Source: HGM04593 sp045657945
GTDB taxonomy: Bacteria > Bacteroidota > Bacteroidia > Bacteroidales > Bacteroidaceae
Length of the DNA: 64,000 nucleotides
Direction of reading: 5' to 3'
Assembly (NCBI GenBank): GCA_045657945.1
Contig: JAZOUB010000015.1
Coordinates: 124,001-188,000 of the forward strand
Shown here: positions 7,871 to 17,244 of the stretch, one piece after another
Layout: each line of letters begins with the position of its first letter
How positions within the stretch are numbered: position 1 is the stretch's first letter
Made by a program: the position numbers and the translations under genes
The notes under the pieces: generated by a model
Databases searched by the model: none
Told to the model about the DNA's origin: nothing
What the model saw: the letters and a program-made list of their open reading frames with translations, nothing else

Positions 7871-7901
7871 CAAAGGTAAGACATTTTTTGTGAAGAACAA
7901 A
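7871..7901 (-). promoter_or_regulatory. Promoter of tRNA-Cys
   Basis: On the minus strand: TTTG (7901-7898), 19 nt, then TACCTTTG (7878-7871). The boxes and spacing are identical to those of the tRNA-Glu promoter at 2380-2410, which supports both calls. Confidence 0.85.
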
Positions 7902-8007
7902 CAAAGGAACCCATTTTTTGTGGCAAAACGCCATTTTTAGGCAATTATTTCACTTAATTAACCAAATTATAAACTTTTATATCCTATCTTCGCGACAAAA
8001 TAGCGCA

Positions 8008-9318
8008 ATGAGATACAAGATTGAGAGATACATAAACGAGCACAGACTGCTGGAACAAGGCGACAAGGTACTCGTTGCCATCAGCGGTGGAGCGGACTCT
8101 GTCGCACTTCTTATTGTGCTTCAAAAGCTCGGGTACAACTGTGAGGCAATACATTGCAACTTTCACCTGAGAGGCGACGAGAGCAACCGCGACGAGCAGT
8201 TCACCAAGGAGTTGTGCCAACGCCTTGGCATTGCACTCCACACCGTACATTTTGACACAAAGGAATATGCACAGGAAAAAAGAATCTCAATAGAGATGGC
8301 TGCACGCGAACAACGCTACGCTGCCTTCGAGGAGTACCAGGTTGCAACAGGAGCAAAAGCAATTGCCGTTGCCCACCACCGCGACGATTCAGCCGAGACA
8401 ATTCTCCTGAACCTCACCCGTGGTACAGGGATAAAAGGTCTGCGCGGAATCCAACCAAGAAATGGGCGCATTATCCGTCCACTATTGTGTGTTGGACGCG
8501 ATGAGATTACCGGATACCTTGAAAGGCGAGGAGAAAAGTATGTCACCGACAGCACCAACCTCACAAGCGACTACACACGCAACAAGATTAGACTTGAGAT
8601 TATCCCCAAACTTGCCGAGATAAATCCCTCTATCATTGCTACGCTTGCAGCTACGGCACAACGCATCAGTGATGCCGAAAAAATCTTTAGCCACGCTATT
8701 AAAGATGCCGTGGAGCGTGTCAAGCAGGGAGATGTCATAAGCATAAAAAAACTGTTACAGGAGATTGCGCCGGCAACTGTATTACACGTGATTCTTTCTC
8801 CATTGGGGTTCAACAGTGCACAGATAGAAGATATTGTTGCAAGCATGAAGAGCGAAGGCTCCAAACAGTTCCACTCTGCAGAATGGAGCGTCATCAAAGA
8901 CCGTGAAAAGCTTATTATTCTACCAAAGAGGAGTCTCACTCTGGAGAATCTCGAATTGCCCCAAGAAGGGATTGTTGTGACCTCACAAGGTGTTTTATCA
9001 ATCACACGCACCACATTCAACGGAGAAATCCACAAAGAGTGCAATATCGCATCTCTTGATGCTGACAGACTACGCCTGCCGCTCACACTGAGGAGCGTGC
9101 GCCAAGGCGACCGCTTTACTCCGTTTGGAATGCGCGGAACAAAACTCGTGAGCGATTATCTTACCGACCGCAAGAAGAGTCTTCTTGAAAAACAGGCACA
9201 ACTGCTCGTTGTTGATGCAAAAGGAGACATCGTATGGTTAGTCAATGAACGACCAGCCGCACAATGCAGCATAAACGAAAAGACAAAGAGTATGATTATA
9301 CTTGAATGGAATAGATAA
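8008..9318 (+). CDS. tilS: tRNA(Ile)-lysidine synthetase
   Basis: TilS converts C34 of the CAU-anticodon tRNA-Ile to lysidine so that it reads AUA. The 436-residue product has the PP-loop ATP-pyrophosphatase motif SGGADS at residues 26-31, the paired family motif HCNFHLRGDESNRDE, and AHHRDDSAETILLNL. A C-terminal TilS domain follows (LPLTLRSVRQGDRFTPFGM). The ATG at 8008 was chosen because it places the PP-loop near residue 26 as in relatives and lies just after a near-consensus -7 box (TATCTTCG, about 7984-7991); an upstream start at 7918 would precede that box. It diverges from tRNA-Cys and converges on the Sel1 gene, with only 3 bp between the stop codons. Confidence 0.95.
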   Translation: MRYKIERYINEHRLLEQGDKVLVAISGGADSVALLIVLQKLGYNCEAIHCNFHLRGDESNRDEQFTKELCQRLGIALHTVHFDTKEYAQEKRISIEMAAREQRYAAFEEYQVATGAKAIAVAHHRDDSAETILLNLTRGTGIKGLRGIQPRNGRIIRPLLCVGRDEITGYLERRGEKYVTDSTNLTSDYTRNKIRLEIIPKLAEINPSIIATLAATAQRISDAEKIFSHAIKDAVERVKQGDVISIKKLLQEIAPATVLHVILSPLGFNSAQIEDIVASMKSEGSKQFHSAEWSVIKDREKLIILPKRSLTLENLELPQEGIVVTSQGVLSITRTTFNGEIHKECNIASLDADRLRLPLTLRSVRQGDRFTPFGMRGTKLVSDYLTDRKKSLLEKQAQLLVVDAKGDIVWLVNERPAAQCSINEKTKSMIILEWNR

Positions 9319-9321
9319 GAG

Positions 9322-10980
9322 TCATTTCTTTAAATCCTTCAGGGCATCCACAGCATCTTCAAACTCCTGTTCTGCTGCCAGTTTCCATAACTCAACAGCT
9401 TTTTTACTGTTTTGGGCAACTCCCTTGCCATAGTAATAACAGATTCCAAGATCATACTGTGCCGCAGGATGCTCCTGTTCAACAGCCTTACTATACCACA
9501 TCACAGCCTCTTCATAGCTCTGCATGACACCCATACCCTTATAGAACATGGCGCCAAGAACATATTGTGCATCGGCATTACCCTGTTCCGCAGCTCTGAT
9601 ATACCAACGTGCGGCAGTAAGATAGTCCTGCTCCACACCATGTCCCGAATAGTAACATTGGGCAATATTGTATTGCGCGTCTGCATCACCGGCTTCAGCA
9701 CCCATAGTGTACCACCTCGACGCCTCTTGATAATCAACATTACCTGCAATTCCTGTATAATAGTAATTCGCAACCTTGTTATATGCCGGCACATAACCAA
9801 GTTCCGCTGCCTGGCTATACCAATCAAAAGCCATGCCCATGCTTATCTCCTCGTCGTCATATACAGAGTATTCGGCAAGACAGAACATAGCCTCGGCACT
9901 TCCAAGCTCGGCAGCTTTCTTATAAAGCGACATGGCCTGATTGTAATCGCATACAGTACCATCACCCCAATAGTAGCACCCGGCCAATTGACAGATAGCA
10001 TCTGCATCTCCATTTCTTGCAGCCTTGGCATACCACTCGGCCGCCAAGTAATGATCCTCCTTTACACCATTTCCGGAATAATAACAGCAGGCCAGCAGAT
10101 ACTGGGCATCGACATGTCCCTGAAGAGCAGCCTTCTCGTACCACTTTGCAGCCTGAACCGAATCCTTTGCAACCCCTACACCGGCTGAATATTTTTCGGC
10201 AAGATTGTATTGAGCCTCAACATTCCCCTGCCTTGCCGATTCCTGCAACCATTTGACAGCCGCAGCCTCATCCTTTTCCACTCCATCGCCATAGGCATAG
10301 CACATTGCAAGATTATACTGCGCTGCATGCAATCCATGCTCGGCAGCCTTTTTGTACCAATAGAAGGCCTCGTCGCTACTCTCGGGAACACCGATGCCGA
10401 AAAAGAAGCAGTCACCGACCTCATTCCATGCAACAGGATAGCCCATGTCTGCAGCACGGTATATATAATCAAACGCTTTGACACTATCAGCTTCAACTCC
10501 TTCGCCCAACTTGTAAAAAAGACCTAGGTTGGTCATCGCCATCACGTTCCCCTGTTCGGCCGAAAGCATATACCACTTCACAGCCTCATCAACATTCTGG
10601 CGGGTACCGGTACCATTATTGTAGCAGTTACCGATGTTGCATTGTGCCACATCGTTGCCCTGCGCAGCAGAACGACGAAACCACTTCAACGCTTTGGAGT
10701 AGTCCTGTTCAACACCCTTGCCCGAATAGTAGCATACACCCAAATTGCATTGAGCATAAGCATTTCCCCCATTGGCAGCCCTTTTCCAGTATTTTACGGC
10801 TGATGAATAACTGCCGGCTTTGTAAGCCTCAAGTCCCTTCAGGTACTCATCACTGCGCAGTGTGTCAGCATGATTGAGCACACATGAATTCTCAAAAGAG
10901 CACAATGCAAGAACCCGGGTTGGTGCAAATAGCATAAGAACTACTGCAAAAAACAATATTCGTTTACAGAGTGCTTTCAT
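9322..10980 (-). CDS. Exported Sel1-repeat protein
   Basis: A 552-residue protein with an N-terminal signal peptide (KRILFFAVVLMLFA, probable cleavage after VLA) followed by about thirteen Sel1-like repeats of roughly 36 residues, of the form NAxAQYNLGxCYxxGxGVxxDxxxAxxWYxxAAxxG. Sel1 arrays are TPR-like solenoids that scaffold protein complexes; the partner is unknown. The ATG at 10980 was chosen, since the earlier in-frame start is a TTG inside the stop region of the upstream gene. It sits 5 bp after the protease-like/TPR gene and is the last gene of the dnaN-led operon. Both neighbours are exported repeat proteins and probably act together. Confidence 0.85.
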   Translation of the reverse strand: MKALCKRILFFAVVLMLFAPTRVLALCSFENSCVLNHADTLRSDEYLKGLEAYKAGSYSSAVKYWKRAANGGNAYAQCNLGVCYYSGKGVEQDYSKALKWFRRSAAQGNDVAQCNIGNCYNNGTGTRQNVDEAVKWYMLSAEQGNVMAMTNLGLFYKLGEGVEADSVKAFDYIYRAADMGYPVAWNEVGDCFFFGIGVPESSDEAFYWYKKAAEHGLHAAQYNLAMCYAYGDGVEKDEAAAVKWLQESARQGNVEAQYNLAEKYSAGVGVAKDSVQAAKWYEKAALQGHVDAQYLLACCYYSGNGVKEDHYLAAEWYAKAARNGDADAICQLAGCYYWGDGTVCDYNQAMSLYKKAAELGSAEAMFCLAEYSVYDDEEISMGMAFDWYSQAAELGYVPAYNKVANYYYTGIAGNVDYQEASRWYTMGAEAGDADAQYNIAQCYYSGHGVEQDYLTAARWYIRAAEQGNADAQYVLGAMFYKGMGVMQSYEEAVMWYSKAVEQEHPAAQYDLGICYYYGKGVAQNSKKAVELWKLAAEQEFEDAVDALKDLKK

Positions 10981-10985
10981 AATAT

Positions 10986-12668
10986 TCAATTGTCAAGTTG
11001 TTTAATTGCGGCCTCAGCGTTCGGATGACCAAGTTCCATTGCCTTTTTCATATAAGGGAGCGCCGTATCATTTTCCTCTTTCTGCATATACAAACGTCCA
11101 AGCAGATAATGGACATCGGGCACATCCGGTGCAAGTTCCTTAGCCTCTTGCAACACTCTTATACCCTCATCCGAGAGTTTCACACGGTAGCACAACAAGC
11201 CCTTCTCGACATAATATGCGATATTTGTAGGGGCAAGGTCTATTGCTGTATCAATATCATTGAGAGCCTGCTGATACATCTTCGCGTTCAGTTCGGCCTG
11301 CTCGCGGAGATAATAGAAATCAGCGCCAAGGAGACCACCCATCAGTTCCTCATATCTATTGTAGTCGAATACCGCATTACGATACATCCCGTCAGCCGCA
11401 TATACAAGTGCACGGGTAAGGATGTATGGCGCTGATGCCTTGCCACCAGCCTCATCAAAACAATTTACGGCACTGTCAAGCATCTCTATAGACTTATCAT
11501 AGTTCTTGACCTCCTTATAGCACATTGCAGCCTTTGCAAAAGCCTCGGCTCTGTTGGTATCGGTTGAAGCAAGCCTTTCATAACACTCCGCAGCAGCAGT
11601 ATAACAACCGTGCGAACAGAGCATATCTGCCTTACCGTTGATATAAAGCGACTGGTAGTCAAGTGCAATAGCCTTGTCAACCTCGGCCAACGCGTTTTCA
11701 AATGACAGCATCTTATGTGACACAGAGTCACCTGTCAGGAGAATTGAATTGATACTCTTTGCCTTACCAAAATGGACTTCGGCTACATTATCCGCAAGTT
11801 TCATGGCTCTGTTCCAAGAGCGCTCGGCAGCATTCATATCACGGAGCAACACAGCCTCATATTCGGCACGTGCAATGTAACCCTCGCAACTGGTGGGGTA
11901 TGCTGCTATGAAGTCATCTATCACATTCTTATAAGAAGTGCTATCACCTATGATAGTCTGCATATAAAGACACGACAAAGCCTCCTCTTTACTCCGTGGC
12001 AATGCCGTACGAATTCCTATTGAGGGGTAATATCCTTTACCAAAAGAGGCTACCGACACATCAAGCATTGAAAGCACAGATGCACTTATGGCATAACTAT
12101 TTATAGTATCACTGGCCGATGCTGCTTGCATAACGGCAACCAGTTCTCCCCTGGCGTTGACAACCGGCAAGGAGAGGAAACGCGATTCCATTGGTCTCTT
12201 CAAGGTATAGTAGGCATTGGAATAGACTGAATCGACCCTCTCTACAGTAGCCAGTTCCACGAAACCGCCCTTTCCCACACCATAACCAAGCAAATACAGT
12301 ATCTCGTCATTGGCTACAGAAAGCGACGAGGCAACGAGCGGCTTTATCTTCTTGTCGGCATTTACTCTTACTTTTATGCAGTCGAACATCTCATTGACAC
12401 CGACAACATATACCACGGGACGCGCCACACCCTTGCCGTCAATCACAACAGCACTGTCGGCGCCGACAAAAAGCGAGTATGAGGATAGCAGGTCACCATT
12501 CTCGCCGGCAAATACCGCCACTCCGTTATGCAGCATAACGCCCTGCTTGTAGGTCACGACGCTTGCAACAGAGCCACGCACCTTATCTACACTCTTCGGC
12601 AATTTGTCGGCAAAAACAAATATTGCCGACATGCACATTGCAAGGAGCAACAATCCCTTTCTTCTCAT
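10986..12668 (-). CDS. Exported protein: degenerate trypsin-like domain plus TPR repeats
   Basis: A 560-residue protein with a signal peptide (MRRKGLLLLAMCMSAIFVFA). Residues about 25-205 resemble a trypsin/HtrA-type double barrel: an early GVAVFAGENGDLLSSYSLF strand pair, DCIKVRV in the Asp position, and a late LSLPVVNARGELVAVM strand pair. The His, Asp-loop and GNSGGP motifs of active S1 proteases are not there (Ser or Leu at the expected His; LSLPV in place of the Ser motif), so it is probably not a protease. Residues about 225-560 form TPR repeats. The start is the ATG at 12668; the upstream TTG overlaps the rlmB stop. Gaps to rlmB and to the Sel1 gene are about 5 bp each. Confidence 0.75.
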   Translation of the reverse strand: MRRKGLLLLAMCMSAIFVFADKLPKSVDKVRGSVASVVTYKQGVMLHNGVAVFAGENGDLLSSYSLFVGADSAVVIDGKGVARPVVYVVGVNEMFDCIKVRVNADKKIKPLVASSLSVANDEILYLLGYGVGKGGFVELATVERVDSVYSNAYYTLKRPMESRFLSLPVVNARGELVAVMQAASASDTINSYAISASVLSMLDVSVASFGKGYYPSIGIRTALPRSKEEALSCLYMQTIIGDSTSYKNVIDDFIAAYPTSCEGYIARAEYEAVLLRDMNAAERSWNRAMKLADNVAEVHFGKAKSINSILLTGDSVSHKMLSFENALAEVDKAIALDYQSLYINGKADMLCSHGCYTAAAECYERLASTDTNRAEAFAKAAMCYKEVKNYDKSIEMLDSAVNCFDEAGGKASAPYILTRALVYAADGMYRNAVFDYNRYEELMGGLLGADFYYLREQAELNAKMYQQALNDIDTAIDLAPTNIAYYVEKGLLCYRVKLSDEGIRVLQEAKELAPDVPDVHYLLGRLYMQKEENDTALPYMKKAMELGHPNAEAAIKQLDN

Positions 12669-12673
12669 GAGAA

Positions 12674-13420
12674 TCAATTGTTCAGATGACGCTGACGTAC
12701 AGCCTCGTAAAGGATAACACCTGTAGCTACCGACACATTGAGTGACTCAATGTTACCATACTGAGGAATTGCAACCCAATCGTCGCAAAGCGCAAGGTGC
12801 TCCTGTGGAATACCTTTATCCTCGGCACCCATAACCACGCATACAGGCTCTGCGAACGAAGCCTGTGTATAGTTCATCTTACCCTTTTCGGTTGCACACA
12901 CAACGCGTATGCCCGAAGCCTTGAGATATTTCAATGTCTCTGTAATGTTCTTCTCACGGCACACAGGCAGCAAATGCAGCGCACCGGCCGATGTCTTTAC
13001 CGCATCGGCGTTAACAGTAACACTGTTGTGTGCAGGGATAATGATTGCATCGACACCTGCACAGTCGCATGTACGGGCAATGGAACCGAAATTACGCACA
13101 TCGGTAATGCCATCAAGCAACACAAGGAAAGGCACCTTACCCTCCTCATAAAGAGTGGGGACAAGCGTATCCACGCTTGCATACTCCACTGCCGAGATGT
13201 AGGCAATTACACCCTGATGGTTCTTGCGTGTTATGCGGTTGAGCTTCTCTACCGGCACACGCACAACGGGTATTGTGCGTCCCTTGAGCGCAGCAAACAG
13301 TTCACGCGACAACTCGCTCTGCAAGTCACGCTTTACAAGAATCTTATCTACCTCCTTACCGGCCTCGATAGCCTCCAAAACGGCGCGTACGCCAAATATC
13401 ATTTCATTTGTATTTACCAT
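12674..13420 (-). CDS. rlmB: 23S rRNA (guanosine 2'-O)-methyltransferase, RlmB/TrmH family
   Basis: A SPOUT-superfamily 2'-O-methyltransferase; RlmB methylates G2251 in the 23S rRNA P-site loop. The 248-residue product has the L30e-like N-terminal substrate-binding domain (IFGVRAVLEAIEAGKEVDKI) and the three SPOUT motifs: LDGITDVRNFGSIARTC, VMGAEDKGIP and IPQYGNIESLNVSVATGVILYE. The knot-forming residues are intact. It lies 12 bp downstream of recN. A tRNA TrmH activity cannot be excluded by motifs alone, but the N-terminal domain favours RlmB. Confidence 0.92.
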   Translation of the reverse strand: MVNTNEMIFGVRAVLEAIEAGKEVDKILVKRDLQSELSRELFAALKGRTIPVVRVPVEKLNRITRKNHQGVIAYISAVEYASVDTLVPTLYEEGKVPFLVLLDGITDVRNFGSIARTCDCAGVDAIIIPAHNSVTVNADAVKTSAGALHLLPVCREKNITETLKYLKASGIRVVCATEKGKMNYTQASFAEPVCVVMGAEDKGIPQEHLALCDDWVAIPQYGNIESLNVSVATGVILYEAVRQRHLNN

Positions 13421-13432
13421 GATAATCTTTAA

Positions 13433-15094
13433 TTATGATTGTGACAACAGAAGGTTCGCTGCGCTTATGGCTGCATCGGTGAGCACCTCGCCGCTCATCA
13501 TCTGTGCAATCTCACGTACTCTCTCCTGCTGTTCAAGTTCTACAATATCTGTCACTGTTCCATTTACTGTCTCCTCCTTGTGCACCTTGTAATGGCGTGA
13601 GCCCAAGGCTGCCACCTGCGGCAAGTGTGTAATACTGAGCACCTGACGGTTGGCGCAGCCCATCTGCTGCATCATCTTTCCCATTCGCTCTGCAAGCACA
13701 CCCGACACTCCTGTATCTACCTCGTCGAAAATGAGCGTAGGTTGGTTGCTACCCGATGCGACAAGCGACTTGAGCGCAAGCATCACGCGTGCCATCTCAC
13801 CACCCGACGCAACATCGCAAAGCGGCTGTGGCGCACTGCTGCTGTTTGCCGAGAAGAGAAATGTTATTACATCACATCCAAGTGGAGTAAAGCTGTCTGT
13901 TGCGGCAAAATCGACCTCGAAACGAATCATTGGCATACCCAGATTTACCAAAAGGCCAACAATCTGCTGTTGCAACTGCACGGCACTCGCCTTGCGTGTA
14001 TCAGTAATTTCACCGGCAAGAGCGCTAAGTTCCTTGCCAAGCACGCCAATGCGGCGTTCAAGGTCATGTATATCGTCATCACCGCACACTATCTTGTCAA
14101 GGCGCGATGCAAAATCGGCAGTCAGAGCCTGCAACTCACCAACAGTCTCAACACGGTGCTTTTTCAAAAGACCATATATCAACGCCAGGCGACGCTCCAC
14201 AAGCTCAAGACGATCGGGCGAATACTGCACACGCTCGGCACGCTGGGCAATCTCGCTACAGCAATCTTTGAGCTCAATGTAGCAATTCTCGAGACGGTCG
14301 GACAGTTCGCCGGCGGCACCATAATGCGCAACTATACGCGAAAGCGCAGTTGCCGACTCGCGCAATGACTGCAGCAGGTTAGTTTCGTCGCCATCAATCC
14401 CGGCACAGGCTCCATACAAGGCCGCCTGTATCTCCTCGGCATGTGAGAGTTCCTGTACCTCCTCTTCAAGCGACTCAAGCTCGCCGTCTGTTATTGCAGC
14501 CGACTCCAGTTCCTCCAATTGGAAGCGCAGCCAGTCCTCATCGCGGCGGCTGTTCTCAAGTACCTCCCTGAGTTTCTTCAGTTCACTATTGAGCGACTGA
14601 TATATATCGTACTGTTTCCTGTATTTCTCGAGCAACACGCTGTTAGCCGAGAGGATATCAAGCACGCGAAGCTGATAGTTCCTGTCGCCAAGCAACAGGT
14701 TCTGGTGCTGCGAGTGTATATCCACAAGACGCACACCCAGTTCCTTGAGCTGTGCCACCGACACCGGAGTGTCATTGACAAACGCCCTGCTACGCCCCGA
14801 CACAGCCACCTCGCGGCGCACAATGCACTCGCTGTCATAGTCGAGGTCGTTCTCCTCGAACCAGCCCTGCATGGCGAAGTCCGAAATGTCGAAACAGCCC
14901 TCTATCACGCAACGGTCGGCACCTTCGCGTATAGCCTTAGCATCGGAACGCTGCCCCAAAAGCATGGAAATTGCACCAAGAAATACAGACTTTCCGTGAC
15001 CGGTCTCACCCGTGATGACAGAAAAGCCTGCAGAGAAATCGACCTCTACATGCTCTATCAGTGCAAAATTTCGTATTGATATATGTTTGAGCAT
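13433..15094 (-). CDS. recN: DNA repair protein RecN
   Basis: RecN is an SMC-like ATPase that acts in double-strand break repair. The 553-residue product has the Walker A motif GETGHGKS at 29-36 (the family usually has GETGAGKS), long coiled coils in the middle third, the ABC signature VASGGEMARVMLAL and Walker B LIFDEVDTGVSG near residue 455. Its length is normal. It follows the coaBC fusion by 7 bp and precedes rlmB by 12 bp. Confidence 0.96.
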   Translation of the reverse strand: MLKHISIRNFALIEHVEVDFSAGFSVITGETGHGKSVFLGAISMLLGQRSDAKAIREGADRCVIEGCFDISDFAMQGWFEENDLDYDSECIVRREVAVSGRSRAFVNDTPVSVAQLKELGVRLVDIHSQHQNLLLGDRNYQLRVLDILSANSVLLEKYRKQYDIYQSLNSELKKLREVLENSRRDEDWLRFQLEELESAAITDGELESLEEEVQELSHAEEIQAALYGACAGIDGDETNLLQSLRESATALSRIVAHYGAAGELSDRLENCYIELKDCCSEIAQRAERVQYSPDRLELVERRLALIYGLLKKHRVETVGELQALTADFASRLDKIVCGDDDIHDLERRIGVLGKELSALAGEITDTRKASAVQLQQQIVGLLVNLGMPMIRFEVDFAATDSFTPLGCDVITFLFSANSSSAPQPLCDVASGGEMARVMLALKSLVASGSNQPTLIFDEVDTGVSGVLAERMGKMMQQMGCANRQVLSITHLPQVAALGSRHYKVHKEETVNGTVTDIVELEQQERVREIAQMMSGEVLTDAAISAANLLLSQS

Positions 15095-15101
15095 TATGCT
15101 T

Positions 15102-17186
15102 TCAATTATTGCTTCTTGTTATCTTGTCCCACTCCGATGACAATGACGGATTGATGCTCGAGAGAGTCTCTACAACCATCTTCTTCTCATCGGGAGTACA
15201 CTTAGAGTAGATGTTGACAATCTCATCAACCTTGTACTCGGTGAACAATTTTGTAAAATAAGCCATCGGACGATCCTCGTACGCTTTCTTCAAAAGGGCG
15301 ATGCTCTCGGTCACAGCCTTGCGTCCGCCATCGGCATTCCTAAACATGGTGTCCAGCCCGAGACGGTGATATTTGTACATCAGTTTGCGGACGGGCTCCA
15401 TTGCACCGTTCATATAATCATCGATTATGGAGTAACGGTTGTTGCTGCTGCTACCGACACGCCAACCGGCATCGCCAAGATTCTGGGCATTGTTGGCAAT
15501 ATTCAGCGCCTTGTTCAGGAACTCACTGCCACCAAGTTCACCCATGGAATCCATATCCATGCCAATGATTGTATAGACATAGAAAGCTATTACCGCTGTC
15601 AGGTTATTGTCAAGATTATCCTCAATGAATTCAAGACGATCAAACGGCTGGTACTTGAACTTAATGCTCTTGTCCTCATACTGAAAAAGCGTAGATGTGT
15701 ATGACGCGCCATATACAGGGCGCGAAGCCTGCACCATCAGCGAACAGTCGAACGAGCCATCATTGGCGTATGAATTCACAACAAAAGTGAAGTTGCAGTT
15801 TATGCGCTCAATCTCCTCGTATGTGTTACCAGTCCATTTACGGTCATTGACAAATGACTTCAAAGCCTCTTCGAGTTGCTCAAACACCTCGGTGTTCGAA
15901 CCTTGTACCTTTGATGCATTGAGTGTCACATTGGCATTGAGTTCCTCACCCTCGGCACTTGCCGACAACGGCAACAGCACAAAAACAAGAACCACGAACA
16001 ACTTTGCAATGTGGGCAACGACATCCTTTGCGACCTCCTTTTTGCTTTTCAGGGGATAGGCACTCTTGTTCTCCTTGTCAATGATTGTAACCTTGTTGGT
16101 GTCACAGGCAAAGCCTGCACCCTTATCCTCGAGCGAATTCAGGACTATGAAATCAAGATTCTTCTTTTCGAGTTTCAGGCGGGCGTTCTCCTCGGCATTG
16201 TTCGTTTCAAGTGCAAAACCCACAAGATGCTGGTGTTCGCCCTTTACCGCACCCAAAGAGGCTGCAATGTCGCTGTTTGGGGTTAGTTCGATGAGCATAT
16301 CATCGGCCGTGCGCTTCATCTTCACCGGAGCACATTTGGCAGGACGGTAATCGGCAACAGCAGCCGAGAGCACCGCAACATCGCATGAAGGAAAAGCCGC
16401 CATGGCTGCATCATACATCTCGCTTGCCGACTCCACATCAATTCTCTTCACTCCGGGATGCTTGCACTCCAGCGAGACAGGGCCGGCAACAAGCGTAACT
16501 TCGGCACCCTGCGCCGCACACTCCTCGGCAATGGCAAAGCCCATCTTGCCGGTCGAGTAGTTACCTATGAAGCGCACCGGGTCAATCTTCTCGTATGTAG
16601 GACCTGCAGTGACAAGGATTTTCTTACCCGTCAGCGCCCTATTGCCGAAAAAAAAATCTTTGATGCGCTCTACTATAGCCTCGGGTTCTTCCAGTCGTCC
16701 CTTGCCACACAAGTGACTTGCAAGCTCGCCTGTAGTTGCCTCTATGAGATGGTTTCCAAAACTCTTGAGCAACTCGACATTGCGCTGTGTCGAGGGATGG
16801 GCATACATGTCAAGGTCCATTGCCGGTGCAATGAATACCGGAGCCTTCATCGACAGGTAGGTTGCGACAAGCAGGTTGTCGGCAACACCATTTGCCATTT
16901 TACCAAGAGTTGATGCCGTTGCAGGAGCGATTACCATAGCATCGGCCCACAGGCCAAGCTCTACATGGCTATTCCATGCACCGTTGTCGGTTTGGAAGAA
17001 ATCGCACATCACAGGGCGACCCGACAAGGTAGAGAGCGTCAGCGGAGTAATGAAATCCTTCGCCGACGGAGTCATCACCACCTGTACGGTAGCCCCCTCC
17101 TTCACCAGCAGACGCACAAGCACCGCAGCCTTGTAGGCAGCAATGCTTCCGGTCACACCCAAAACAATATTTTTTCCTTTAAGCAT
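15102..17186 (-). CDS. coaBC: CoaBC fused in frame to a DUF4835-type exported protein
   Basis: Residues 1-397 are a complete CoaBC, which makes 4'-phosphopantetheine from phosphopantothenate. The CoaC flavoprotein half has GVTGSIAAYK near the start and PAMDLDMY; the CoaB half has TAGPTYEKIDPVRFIGNYS and AAVADYRP. Without a stop codon the frame continues through a hydrophobic segment (VVLVFVLLPLSASA, about 398-411) that looks like a signal peptide, then about 283 residues of a DUF4835-type protein (linked to type IX secretion in some annotations, as PorD). In relatives these are separate neighbours. Near-cognate internal starts exist at 16010 (ATT), 16001 (TTG) and 15995 (GTG). The ATG at 17186 was chosen; the longer frame begins with TTG. 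Neighbours: exonuclease 58 bp upstream, recN 7 bp downstream. Confidence 0.88.
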   Translation of the reverse strand: MLKGKNIVLGVTGSIAAYKAAVLVRLLVKEGATVQVVMTPSAKDFITPLTLSTLSGRPVMCDFFQTDNGAWNSHVELGLWADAMVIAPATASTLGKMANGVADNLLVATYLSMKAPVFIAPAMDLDMYAHPSTQRNVELLKSFGNHLIEATTGELASHLCGKGRLEEPEAIVERIKDFFFGNRALTGKKILVTAGPTYEKIDPVRFIGNYSTGKMGFAIAEECAAQGAEVTLVAGPVSLECKHPGVKRIDVESASEMYDAAMAAFPSCDVAVLSAAVADYRPAKCAPVKMKRTADDMLIELTPNSDIAASLGAVKGEHQHLVGFALETNNAEENARLKLEKKNLDFIVLNSLEDKGAGFACDTNKVTIIDKENKSAYPLKSKKEVAKDVVAHIAKLFVVLVFVLLPLSASAEGEELNANVTLNASKVQGSNTEVFEQLEEALKSFVNDRKWTGNTYEEIERINCNFTFVVNSYANDGSFDCSLMVQASRPVYGASYTSTLFQYEDKSIKFKYQPFDRLEFIEDNLDNNLTAVIAFYVYTIIGMDMDSMGELGGSEFLNKALNIANNAQNLGDAGWRVGSSSNNRYSIIDDYMNGAMEPVRKLMYKYHRLGLDTMFRNADGGRKAVTESIALLKKAYEDRPMAYFTKLFTEYKVDEIVNIYSKCTPDEKKMVVETLSSINPSLSSEWDKITRSNN

Positions 17187-17244
17187 TTCGCTTTCTCTTT
17201 TCACAGTTTCACACAAATTGCGGTCGCATACCAGCGCCGCCGGT

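Noticed and set aside
9412..10188. A 258-codon plus-strand open frame opposite the Sel1 gene
   Set aside because: It results from the repeated codon pattern of the Sel1 array read in antisense.
9322..10980. Possible CRISPR or tandem DNA repeat
   Set aside because: The periodicity of about 108 bp is at the protein level (36-residue Sel1 repeats) and the DNA copies are diverged; there are no equal spacers.
12797..13432. A 211-codon plus-strand open frame opposite rlmB
   Set aside because: Cys/His/Arg-rich product exactly antisense to a clear RlmB; a shadow frame.
13625..14368. A 247-codon plus-strand open frame opposite recN
   Set aside because: Antisense to well-conserved RecN coiled-coil sequence, with no recognisable domain or promoter.
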